A stretch of 64,000 bases of DNA from an uncultured Johnsonella sp. (GTDB lineage Bacteria; Bacillota; Clostridia; Lachnospirales; Lachnospiraceae), in NCBI GenBank assembly GCA_900766185.1, contig CAAFUL010000097.1, positions 1 to 64,000 on the forward strand. Direction: 5' to 3'. The notes beneath the pieces were generated by a model. It worked only from the letters and a program-made list of their open reading frames with translations. It was not told the origin of the DNA and ran no database searches. The position numbers and the translations under genes are program-made. Below, one piece after another: positions 54,520 to 62,754 of the stretch; positions within the stretch are counted from its first letter, which is position 1, and each line of letters opens with the position of its first letter.

Positions 54520-57500
54520 TTACATCATCAAATTAAAAGTTTCTCTGGCAATTTCATCATCAAGCAAGTACTTAACAAGTCTGTCTTTAATCAGGTTCTC
54601 ATCATATATATCAACTTCTTCGTCATTTAACAGTATATCAATTTCATTGATTCTGTCAAATCTGCTGAAACTGAGAGCCTCTATAAGCTCTTCATGAGTT
54701 ATAGACGAGCTTTCCATTAATTTCTCCTGTCCGTCAACTTCCTCATATATCATATACTCCCACCTGTCTCCGCTAAAGAGCAGTCTTTCCTTGATATATA
54801 TGTTCATATAATGGTAATCAAACCTTTCTTCGGTAAAACTTGCATCATAAGGATAAACCCTGCTTTTTAGTCTTGGACTTTTTTCAAGCAGGCTTTTGTA
54901 TACAAGAAATTCCTTATCCATTATATCCTGAGGCAGACTCACATACTTTGTGAGTTTCTTAAAGTACGGAAATACTATAGGATAAGCCATAAGGTTATCT
55001 ATAATATCGCTTACCACCTTCTGCTGTTTTTCATCAAGTACCGCAAGTTCGGAATAATATTTTGTAATTGCCAACTGGTATATCATAGGTATGCTTGTGT
55101 AATCATCCAAACTTAGAATAGATTGCTCAAGTCTTTCAAATACATGTGCGGATATTTTTTCATCATGTATAAAGTATCCTACACATTTGACTGCAAAGTA
55201 AGCCTTAACTATTGATACACCGGTTTTCTTTCTGCTCACATACCATGCAAACACCTGATCTATATTATTAAGATTACCGGTAAAGAGCATATATATAAGC
55301 ACTCTTTCTTCCAAATCATAGGTGTCTACATTATCAATAACCGCTTTTTCAAGCAGCTCGTACATATCCTTAATGCAGTGATTAAAACTTCTGCACAGAT
55401 ATTCCATTATGTTTATGTCATAGTTACCCTGCCTGAACACCTTAAAAGCAAGATATTTTATGACATTAGGGTCATACTTTGATTTATCACTTATAAGCTT
55501 ATTACAAAGCCTTCTTGCACTGTCCGGACTTATGACTTCTATACCGAGCATCTGTATCATTTGGTAGCTTTCGTTTATATAACCCAAATTAATAAGCGTA
55601 TCGCATATCTTACCTCTGTCCGCTACGGAAATATGGGTATCCATACTGGTTCTTAAAAGGAATTCATGATTATTGCTCACATTCCATATATCCGGACCTG
55701 AAGGGGTCTTACTGTCCTCCCTTAAGTAGTCAATAAGTTTTGACAAAATATTTGCCTTATATATATCGGACAAACTGTTATCGGCTGCCGCTCTTTGTAT
55801 AAGCGTTACATCTTCCACAGCTATATGTCCGGCTGACAAAATAGAACTTAACTTTGCAAGTTTATATACAATATGCTCAGGATAGATAAGATAGCAGCGT
55901 TTCAATATCTCTTCTTTGTTTTTTATCAAAGCGGTCTTATCCGTCTCGACATAGTATCTTACGCCGTCTTCATCCTGTAAAAACACTATTGCATCCTTGG
56001 AATGTACCGGAACATAGTACAGATCCGGATTATACTTATATACATTCTCACCTTTCAGTTCCGGGTATACAACTATAATTTTCTCTATTCCCTTTTGCTC
56101 CAGCTTAAGCATTTGTGCCGATACGATATCCGGCAGTACCTTTGCAAGCTTACTGTCGACAATACTTACATCCAGCAGCTCATTATATATACTGAGAAGA
56201 GGTTTGGTTATAACATAGGCACTGATTTGCTCAAGCATAAACTGCTGTATCGGCAATCTGTAATCTTCATAAATCTTAGAATCCCTGTCCGCATATAAAA
56301 CCACATTTTCATATAATAGCGCTTTATAATCCTGTGATAAGGCGTTGTCTCCCAAAAAGTATCTTAAAACCTTTTCCTTGAAAAGACCTGTTTTTTCTTT
56401 GCCCAGTGTATATATGTACTGCTCGTATATGCCGAAAAGCTCAAGATCATCATCAATTGCCTTTTCAAAGTATTTGTTTACATAGGCTTCTCTTATATCG
56501 CCTCTTATAAGTACGGCACATAAAGCTTCAAGATATGCAGCCTCTTTATAGTTATCATAGATCTTTTTAAAAAGTATATAGGTAAGGCTTGAGTATTTTC
56601 TTATACTCTTAGCCCTTTGTACTATCGCATCTACAATTTCTTTACTTAATATACCCTTATCCAAGCCGAAATTAAATACCTGTAGCTCAAGGTTGGTTAA
56701 ATCATGCAGAAAATCCAAATTCTCGGAAATAAACTTAATATATGCAAGGTAAAGGAAGGGGCTTCTGCTGCCGGCATAAAATGCCTCATTAATAAGTTCA
56801 AACACTAAAGCAGGCTTATATTTGCACCTTCTGTCAAACTTAATCAAAAGGGGCATAAGTAAATAGTCCCCTTCAGTAATCATCCTTCTTAACAGCTTGG
56901 TAAGATCATGATTTACATTGTCATCATCTTCCATGATTGCTACAACATACTCAAACAATATATAATCGAGGACTTCCTCGTCCTTAAGTGCTATAACGCT
57001 GTCCTTGAATCTCTCAAGTATTTCCTCCGCCTCTTTATATTTTCTTAACAGACAAAGTGCCTCAGCCTTTAAGAAACTGTACTTTTTTACCTCCACTCCC
57101 TTTGAGATAAGCTCCTCAAGCTCCAGTATCATAAGCTCGGGGATAATATCATCCGGCTCATACTCATATTGCAAACGCAAATTAAAGTATGAACTTATAT
57201 TCTTTTTATATGAATTGTTGACATTATCTTTTCTTGCCTGATTTGAAACCAGTTCAACTTCTATCCTATATGTGCTTACCATATTGGAAAATGTTATTAC
57301 AGCCTTATTATGCTTTGTAGCCGGCAGCTTATCTGAGACTTCAAAATTAAAATAACAAGTATCCTTATTGAAATCATCGTTACTTAGCTTATTTTTACTT
57401 AAGTGTATAAATTCAGTTTCACAACTTACATCAAAGTTGCAATATCCCCAACTTTGCTTTCTTATCGGAATAGTAAAAGTCTTATCTGTTCCATTGTACG

Positions 57501-58101
57501 CAAATACATACCTGCTCTTTGCAAAATTGAGGCTTATTCTTTCTTTTATTCCACAGGCACATAAAAATTCTTCTAAAGCTATTGCATCTTTTTTCTTAAG
57601 TGCATTATATATAGCCCCTAGCTTTGTATCCTTCATAAATTCAGCCAAGGTGAAATCTTTGTACGCAAACAAACGAAGTGCCGTATCAAAGTCAACCTTC
57701 GCTATTTTTACAAATGCATCTATGCTATCGAGATTTTTAAGCAGCTTTTCAGTTTCAGTCATTCCCAGCCTGAATACATACGGAACAGTTATCTCTCCTG
57801 CATTAGTAACAAGATATATATTGCCTTCTATATCTTCTTTACTCAAAAAGCAGGTGTCATCCGCTTTTATATGAATTTTTGTTCTTAATCCTCCAAATTG
57901 AGGTTCCAGTACTTTAATTCTTAAGTCATCCGTATAAGCAAGTGCTTTAAAGTATCTGTGATTTAAGGACTGGATCTCAAGTTCCAGCCTGTTTTCTTTT
58001 CCGTACATAAGCTGCACATCTATATACGCAGGTTTTACTCTAAGCTTTGCAACTTCACTTTCTACAATACCGTTTGCCAGTTGATTTATTTTCTCTATCA
58101 T
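54520..58101 (-). CDS. DUF5717-like giant helical protein
   Basis: The 1193-aa cytoplasmic protein has an N-terminal beta-rich part (about 1-290) and a long alpha-helical solenoid (about 300-1130) of ARM/TPR-like repeats, plus a C-terminal beta-rich segment. It has no signal peptide or membrane helix. I associate it with DUF5717, which travels with DUF5716. Function unknown. The start at 58101 is chosen because AGGTG lies 10 bases before it and too close to the ATG at 58110. Upstream lies a run of two MITE-like repeats. Confidence 0.7.
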   Translation of the reverse strand: MIEKINQLANGIVESEVAKLRVKPAYIDVQLMYGKENRLELEIQSLNHRYFKALAYTDDLRIKVLEPQFGGLRTKIHIKADDTCFLSKEDIEGNIYLVTNAGEITVPYVFRLGMTETEKLLKNLDSIDAFVKIAKVDFDTALRLFAYKDFTLAEFMKDTKLGAIYNALKKKDAIALEEFLCACGIKERISLNFAKSRYVFAYNGTDKTFTIPIRKQSWGYCNFDVSCETEFIHLSKNKLSNDDFNKDTCYFNFEVSDKLPATKHNKAVITFSNMVSTYRIEVELVSNQARKDNVNNSYKKNISSYFNLRLQYEYEPDDIIPELMILELEELISKGVEVKKYSFLKAEALCLLRKYKEAEEILERFKDSVIALKDEEVLDYILFEYVVAIMEDDDNVNHDLTKLLRRMITEGDYLLMPLLIKFDRRCKYKPALVFELINEAFYAGSRSPFLYLAYIKFISENLDFLHDLTNLELQVFNFGLDKGILSKEIVDAIVQRAKSIRKYSSLTYILFKKIYDNYKEAAYLEALCAVLIRGDIREAYVNKYFEKAIDDDLELFGIYEQYIYTLGKEKTGLFKEKVLRYFLGDNALSQDYKALLYENVVLYADRDSKIYEDYRLPIQQFMLEQISAYVITKPLLSIYNELLDVSIVDSKLAKVLPDIVSAQMLKLEQKGIEKIIVVYPELKGENVYKYNPDLYYVPVHSKDAIVFLQDEDGVRYYVETDKTALIKNKEEILKRCYLIYPEHIVYKLAKLSSILSAGHIAVEDVTLIQRAAADNSLSDIYKANILSKLIDYLREDSKTPSGPDIWNVSNNHEFLLRTSMDTHISVADRGKICDTLINLGYINESYQMIQMLGIEVISPDSARRLCNKLISDKSKYDPNVIKYLAFKVFRQGNYDINIMEYLCRSFNHCIKDMYELLEKAVIDNVDTYDLEERVLIYMLFTGNLNNIDQVFAWYVSRKKTGVSIVKAYFAVKCVGYFIHDEKISAHVFERLEQSILSLDDYTSIPMIYQLAITKYYSELAVLDEKQQKVVSDIIDNLMAYPIVFPYFKKLTKYVSLPQDIMDKEFLVYKSLLEKSPRLKSRVYPYDASFTEERFDYHYMNIYIKERLLFSGDRWEYMIYEEVDGQEKLMESSSITHEELIEALSFSRFDRINEIDILLNDEEVDIYDENLIKDRLVKYLLDDEIARETFNLMM

Positions 58102-58120
58102 AATATTCATTCACCTATTG

Positions 58121-58296
58121 TGTTACAGTTATGGTAGCAGATATACATATATAATATACCGAATGAAAGCTTGCTTTCAGCTGTATATTGTATATGTATA
58201 TCTATCAGGCTGCTGCCGACATTTATCTTCGTCTGCTGTACGAATAAATTTTAAATATTTTCTTAACGAAGATGAACGACCTCCCTAAACTGTAAC
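58121..58296. mobile_element. MITE-like element, full-length copy 1
   Basis: This 176-bp element is bounded by TGTTACAGTT and AACTGTAAC and flanked by the 7-bp direct repeat CCTATTG (58114-58120, 58297-58303). Inside are the GATATACATATA/TATATGTATATC palindrome around GAAAGCTTGCTTTC and the second module ending AACGAAGATGAA. It lies 20 bases upstream of the DUF5717 start and must influence or hold its promoter. Confidence 0.7.
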
Positions 58297-58388
58297 CCTA
58301 TTGCATAATGTAAAGCACATTTTACCATAAAAAAACTTGAATTAAAAGAATATTATGATATATTAATAGGCAGCTTTATTTTATAATA

Positions 58389-58571
58389 GGTTACAGTTAA
58401 GGTAGCTTGGATATACATGTAGGATATAACAAATGAAAGCTTGCTTTCAGCCGCATATTATACACCTATATCTATCAGGCTGCTGTCGGCATTTATCTTC
58501 ATCCGATTTATAAATAAAATTTAAACTTTTTTAGTTTTTTAAGAAGATGAATGACCGGTCTAAACTGGGGC
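58389..58571. mobile_element. MITE-like element, full-length copy 2
   Basis: This 183-bp element starts GGTTACAGTTAAGG, ends CTAAACTGGGG and is flanked by TATAATA (58382-58388, 58572-58578). It shares the same two palindromic modules as copy 1, 90 bp away in the same orientation. It ends about 50 bases before the DUF4364 gene. Confidence 0.7.
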
Positions 58572-58620
58572 TATAATATGGTTATAAAAGGTTTATCTAA
58601 TTAAATTTCAGGAGAATATT

Positions 58621-59145
58621 ATGGATCTGAACTCTTCAACTTTGTATAAATTAATGGTGCTTTATATGCTCAAACAGGTTAATTTCCCTCTTACACAGAC
58701 ACAGCTTGCGGGATTTTTTCTAAGTTATGAATATACTAATTTCTTTGAAGTTCAAAAAGTTCTCTCAGAACTTCAGGAAGCGAAACTTATAAATATTGAT
58801 ACAAAACTTCATAACTCTTCAAGACATACCCTGACCAAGGACGGAGCGGAAACTTTGGAACTTTTTCGCAGCGATATTCCTGAGGCTGTTATATCGGATC
58901 TTGACAAGTATCTTAATGAAAATAAATTTAAGATGCGTGATGAGGTGAGCAGTATAGCCGATTACTATCAGGACAGTGACACAAAGGAATATATTGTTAC
59001 TCTCAGGTTTTCCGAAGCCAAGTACGATCTTATAGCGATTGATATATCCGTCCCTGATGAAACTGTTGCTGAAAATATGTGTGCCAACTGGCATGGCAAA
59101 AGTCAGGATATATATCAATACATTTTTAAGAAACTTATGAATTAG
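58621..59145 (+). CDS. DUF4364 winged-helix protein
   Basis: The 174-aa protein has an N-terminal winged-helix (about 1-75: LYMLKQVNFPLTQTQLAGFFLSY, then VLSELQEAKLINID) and a C-terminal beta-rich domain (about 110-174). DUF4364 is a Clostridia-wide family of likely transcription regulators with no known target. AGGAG precedes the ATG. It lies 9 bases upstream of a GT2 gene on the same strand, so the two form one operon. Confidence 0.8.
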   Translation: MDLNSSTLYKLMVLYMLKQVNFPLTQTQLAGFFLSYEYTNFFEVQKVLSELQEAKLINIDTKLHNSSRHTLTKDGAETLELFRSDIPEAVISDLDKYLNENKFKMRDEVSSIADYYQDSDTKEYIVTLRFSEAKYDLIAIDISVPDETVAENMCANWHGKSQDIYQYIFKKLMN

Positions 59146-59154
59146 GTAATTTTT

Positions 59155-60132
59155 ATGATAAATGATAATATAACGGTAAGTATCTGCTGTGTTACTTACA
59201 ACCATGAGAAATATATAGAGCAGGCTCTTAAGTCCTTTCTCGAACAAAAAGTGGATTTCAAATATGAAATACTTATACATGATGATGCCTCTACGGACAA
59301 AACTGCCGATATTATAAGAAAGTATGAAAAACTCTTTCCTAATATCATTAAACCTATATATCAAAGTGTTAATCAATATTCTATAGGTATTACAAATGTT
59401 ACTCAAAGGTATAATTTTCCTCGTGCCAAAGGTAAATACATAGCTATTTGCGAGGGTGATGATTATTGGACTGATAAGCATAAGTTGCAAAGACAGGTCG
59501 CCATACTTGAGTCCGATCCCAATATCAGTCTTTGTTTTCATGCTGCCAGAGCTTTAGCCATGGACAGATCCTACCCCGAAAGCAATATAAGACCTTATAG
59601 AAATGACAGGTTTGTATCAGCCTTCGAGGTTATTGACAAAATCTCGGCGTATCCGACCGCTTCTTTAATGTTTCCCACCAAACATATAAAAGAGCTGCCC
59701 GACTTTTTTGCTACTGCTCCGGTCATGGATATACCTTTACAGATTATTTTGGCTTCCAAGGGGCTCAGTTTTTATATTGATAGTTTTATGTCAGTCTACA
59801 GAGTAGGCGTTTCGGGCTCTTGGACCGGTGATTTGCAAAAAGGCGACTATATTAAAAAGCAGCATAAATATTTCAATGAGATAAAAGCAACTTATGAGGC
59901 ATTTGATAAATATACTAACTTTTCCTACTCTCCCGTTGTTAAAAATGCCATAAACAGGATTTTCTTCCTTATTTTAGTAAATACTAAGGACTATAAAAAG
60001 GTTTTGTCTAAAAAGTATAAAGTTTTTTTTGCCGAGCTAAGTCCACGAACCAAGCTTTTTATTAAGCTTGAGTATCATTTTCCCTTTGTATACAATTTTA
60101 TACGAAAATTAGCATTAAGTTTTAAATCATAG
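59155..60132 (+). CDS. GT2-family glycosyltransferase
   Basis: The 325-aa GT-A-fold enzyme starts VSICCVTYNHEKYIEQALKSF. It has HDDASTDKT (about 44-52), the ICEGDDYWTD DxD region (about 98-107), and a C-terminal part without membrane helices. Family 2 enzymes add sugars to polysaccharides, teichoic acids or proteins; the acceptor is unknown. It follows the DUF4364 gene in one operon. A weak AGG precedes the ATG. Confidence 0.85.
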   Translation: MINDNITVSICCVTYNHEKYIEQALKSFLEQKVDFKYEILIHDDASTDKTADIIRKYEKLFPNIIKPIYQSVNQYSIGITNVTQRYNFPRAKGKYIAICEGDDYWTDKHKLQRQVAILESDPNISLCFHAARALAMDRSYPESNIRPYRNDRFVSAFEVIDKISAYPTASLMFPTKHIKELPDFFATAPVMDIPLQIILASKGLSFYIDSFMSVYRVGVSGSWTGDLQKGDYIKKQHKYFNEIKATYEAFDKYTNFSYSPVVKNAINRIFFLILVNTKDYKKVLSKKYKVFFAELSPRTKLFIKLEYHFPFVYNFIRKLALSFKS

Positions 60133-60136
60133 GTTC

Positions 60137-60165
60137 TTGCTATTTTTTTACTTTTATGTTATAAC
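60137..60165 (+). promoter_or_regulatory. Promoter of tRNA-Leu
   Basis: The -35 TTGCTA (60137-60142) and -10 TATAAC (60160-60165) have a 17-base spacer and lie 14 bases before the tRNA. Confidence 0.65.
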
Positions 60166-60178
60166 TTACTGGTGCTAA

Positions 60179-60261
60179 GCCGGTGTGGTGGAATGGCAGA
60201 CACGACAGACTCAAAATCTGTTATTCGCAAGGATGTGCGAGTTCGAGTCTCGCCACCGGCA
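60179..60261 (+). tRNA. tRNA-Leu (anticodon CAA)
   Basis: The 83-nt sequence folds as a class II tRNA. The acceptor stem GCCGGTG/CACCGGC has discriminator A at 60261. The anticodon stem ACAGA/TCTGT has loop CTCAAAA, which gives CAA for UUG. A long variable arm is present (TTCGCAAGGATGTGC region), as is a T arm with GTTCGAGTC. CCA is not encoded. It is immediately followed by a hairpin terminator. Confidence 0.95.
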
Positions 60262-60268
60262 TAAAAAA

Positions 60269-60309
60269 AGCTGTTGCAATTTTTATCTTGCAGCAGCTCT
60301 TTTTATTTT
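60269..60309. terminator. Bidirectional terminator of tRNA-Leu and upp
   Basis: AGCTGTTGCA pairs with TGCAGCAGCT (one G-T) around a 10-base loop, followed by TCTTTTTATTTTA. It serves the tRNA and, on the other strand, upp. Confidence 0.85.
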
Positions 60310-60311
60310 AT

Positions 60312-60944
60312 CTATTTTGTTCCGAAAATCCTGTCTCCGGCATCTCCGAGTCCCGGACATATATAGGCATCCTCATTAAGTTCACGATCTACATGACCTA
60401 CATATATCTGTATATCCGGATGCTCTTTATGAAGCTTTTCAAGTCCCTCAGGTGCAGCTATGATACACATGAATTTAATATTTACTCCTCCATGCTCCTT
60501 TATCTGAGTAATAGCGTCTACTGCCGAACCTCCGGTTGCAAGCATCGGATCTGTAACAACTATTGTTCTTTCTTCTATAGGCTTTGGAAGTTTGCAATAA
60601 TATGCATGAGGTATATGTGTAACTTCATCCCTGTAAAGACCTATATGACCGACCTTTGCGGTAGGTACTAAAGCCAAGATACCGTCAACCATTCCAAGTC
60701 CTGCACGAAGTATAGGTACTATGGCAAGTTTCCTGCCCGCTATACTTGGAGACATACAGTCTTCTATCGGTGTGCTTACACTTACATTCTCTGTAGGAAG
60801 ATCGCTAAGTGCCTCATAGCCCATAAGCATGGCTATCTCTCCCACTAAAGAGCGAAATTCGTTGGTTCCGGTAGACTTATCCCTAAGTCTTGTTATTTTA
60901 TGCTGAACTAAGGGATGATTGTTTATAAATATATTATTATCCAT
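60312..60944 (-). CDS. upp: Uracil phosphoribosyltransferase
   Basis: Upp makes UMP from uracil and PRPP (pyrimidine salvage). The 210-aa protein has HPLVQHKITRLRD at the N terminus, GRKLAIVPILRAGLGMVDG near 70, the PRPP motif VVTDPMLATGGSAVDAI (about 130), and the C-terminal uracil-binding YICPGLGDAGDR. The only ATG, at 60944, has an unusually distant Shine-Dalgarno (AAGGAGGT at 60975-60968) with a hairpin between. It lies next to uraA, the uracil permease. Confidence 0.96.
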   Translation of the reverse strand: MDNNIFINNHPLVQHKITRLRDKSTGTNEFRSLVGEIAMLMGYEALSDLPTENVSVSTPIEDCMSPSIAGRKLAIVPILRAGLGMVDGILALVPTAKVGHIGLYRDEVTHIPHAYYCKLPKPIEERTIVVTDPMLATGGSAVDAITQIKEHGGVNIKFMCIIAAPEGLEKLHKEHPDIQIYVGHVDRELNEDAYICPGLGDAGDRIFGTK

Positions 60945-60975
60945 AAATTCCGGGCTTTAAAAAGCCCACCTCCTT
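60942..60975 (-). promoter_or_regulatory. Hairpin-bridged ribosome binding site of upp
   Basis: A full AAGGAGGT (60975-60968) is 23 bases upstream of the ATG. Between them lies GGGCTTTTTAAAGCCC (60967-60952), which can fold into a 6-bp stem. Looping it out leaves about 7 bases, the normal spacing. An in-frame TAA in the hairpin rules out a start nearer the Shine-Dalgarno. Confidence 0.65.
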
Positions 60976-61018
60976 TATTATTTTTATGTAAAACTAAAAC
61001 TCGTAAAAGACATGACTT

Positions 61019-61162
61019 CACGGTTCAGGCAACAGATATAGGCATAATCCTCTAATACAGCCTGCTTTTTATACTTGCATTCATCTTCATCTAATTTATA
61101 CATCTGCATTGCAAGTTTATTACTGTTTTGATGAAGATGAACGAGCTGTCTGAATTATAAGC
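61019..61162. repeat. Diverged copy of the dispersed MITE-like repeat
   Basis: The left end CGGTTCAGGCAACAG and right end CTGTCTGAATTATAAGC, with inner arms TTCATCTTCATC and GATGAAGATGAA around an AT-rich loop, match the family. The first palindrome is degraded. No clear target duplication. It lies between uraA and upp; both hairpin arms could act on their shared transcript. Confidence 0.6.
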
Positions 61163-61222
61163 GATTCTTAAGTATATTCTTAACAATAAATATAGCTTTT
61201 CGGGTAATTCTTTATGATCTGA

Positions 61223-62539
61223 TTATCTGTCCTCTACATCAGGCAGTATCAAGTTCATTATAACACCTATTACAACTGCTATAAAGAGCCCTGAGATATT
61301 AAGTGTAATATCTCCCACATGAACATTTACACCTCCAAGTTGTGAAAATCCCAGTCCGAACACCAGTATAAGTCCTACTATTGTTAAGTTTCTTGAGTGG
61401 GTAAAGTCAAGATTGGACTCTGCAAGTGAGCGCACACCTACAGCGGCTATCATTCCAAAAAGCATAACCTCAACTCCGCCTTTTACCGGTCCCGGTATGG
61501 TCTGAAGCACAGCTCCTATCTTTCCTAAAAGTCCTAAAATTATTGCAAATACAGCCGTCATTCTAAGCAGTGCCGGATTATAATTTTTAGTAGTCGCCAA
61601 AACACCGGTATTTTCAGAATAGGTCGTATTAGCCGGACCTCCTATAAGACCTGCAAAAGCTGTAGCCAAACCGTCTCCGATCAAGGTTCTGTGCAGTCCC
61701 GGCTCTTTTATAAAGTCCTTACCTACTACCGTACTGCTTGTTGTTATATCCCCTATATGCTCCATAAAAGTAACCAAGGCTATAGGAGCGATAGAAAGTA
61801 TGGCTCCCATATTAAACTTAGGTAAAGACATAAAGGGCACTCCGTTGGAATCTACTGAAACAAAGGGTATGTTGATCCATGCAGCATTTACTATGGCGGA
61901 GTAATCCATTTTATAATAACCCATTAAGGAAAGTATAACACATAATATATAACCTGATAATATACCAATTAAAATCGGAACCAGTTTGAAGAATCCATGT
62001 GAAAATATAGAACATATGATAACCACAAATAAGGTAAACAGAGCAATAGAAAAATTCATAAGTATTTCAGAATTTACGCCGTCTGCTAAACTTAAGCCGT
62101 TGATAGAGTCCGATATGGCAACGGAAGCTAAGTTGATACCTATAACTATTATTACAGGTCCGGTTACAACTGCCGGAAATATCCTTCTAAGTCTTTTGGC
62201 ACCTATAAGATAGGCAAGCAATGCAAAAAGTAAATATATAAGTCCTGCTACAAATATACCTCCCTGTGCTAATGGTATGTTTTCTATGACCACCTTCCCC
62301 TCAGGCCTTATAACTGCGCTTAGTGCCGCTAAAAATGCAAATGATGAGCCTAGGAATACAGGCACTTGCCCCTTAGTACAAAGATGAAATATCAAGGTAC
62401 CTACTCCGGCTGAGAACAAAGCAAGGGAAGGATTCAGCCCTGTGATCAAAGGAACCAGTACAGTCGCACCGAACATGGCAAAAAGATGCTGTACGCTAAG
62501 TAAATATTCTTTAGCAGTGAATTTATTATGTTTATTCAT
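61223..62539 (-). CDS. uraA: Uracil permease (NCS2 family)
   Basis: The 438-aa membrane transporter brings in uracil with protons. It has 12-14 hydrophobic segments, LQLFAMFGATVLVP-type N terminus (SVQHLFAMFGATVLVPL, about 16-32), the family motif SENTGVLATTKNYN near 310, and a GLIGGPANTTYSE segment before it. GGGGG lies 6 bases before the ATG. It is transcribed toward upp and probably forms a salvage operon with it. Confidence 0.93.
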   Translation of the reverse strand: MNKHNKFTAKEYLLSVQHLFAMFGATVLVPLITGLNPSLALFSAGVGTLIFHLCTKGQVPVFLGSSFAFLAALSAVIRPEGKVVIENIPLAQGGIFVAGLIYLLFALLAYLIGAKRLRRIFPAVVTGPVIIVIGINLASVAISDSINGLSLADGVNSEILMNFSIALFTLFVVIICSIFSHGFFKLVPILIGILSGYILCVILSLMGYYKMDYSAIVNAAWINIPFVSVDSNGVPFMSLPKFNMGAILSIAPIALVTFMEHIGDITTSSTVVGKDFIKEPGLHRTLIGDGLATAFAGLIGGPANTTYSENTGVLATTKNYNPALLRMTAVFAIILGLLGKIGAVLQTIPGPVKGGVEVMLFGMIAAVGVRSLAESNLDFTHSRNLTIVGLILVFGLGFSQLGGVNVHVGDITLNISGLFIAVVIGVIMNLILPDVEDR

Positions 62540-62589
62540 AATTATCCCCCTAAGTTTTATTTTTTCTTTCTCTGAAATAAACCTTAAAA

Positions 62590-62618
62590 ATTCTAGCAGA
62601 TAATGAATATATTTTCAA
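62590..62618 (-). promoter_or_regulatory. Promoter of uraA
   Basis: The -35 TTGAAA (62618-62613) and -10 TAGAAT (62595-62590) have a 17-base spacer and lie about 50 bases upstream of the uraA ATG. No PyrR-like leader or riboswitch could be recognised in the short leader. Confidence 0.65.
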
Positions 62619-62709
62619 TGTAAAAATTCTTTATACAATATGTCATAGAATAGTAATAATTCTTATTTTATTTAATCTTAATTCGCTTCTATTTATTTAA
62701 CTTTTATGT

Positions 62710-62715
62710 TACAAT
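62710..62715 (+). promoter_or_regulatory. Possible -10 box for the L,D-transpeptidase gene
   Basis: TACAAT lies 40 bases upstream of the ATG; no convincing -35 was found at 16-18 bases. Confidence 0.35.
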
Positions 62716-62754
62716 GGTTAAGTCAATTCAAATCATTTTAGGAGGAAGTTTATT

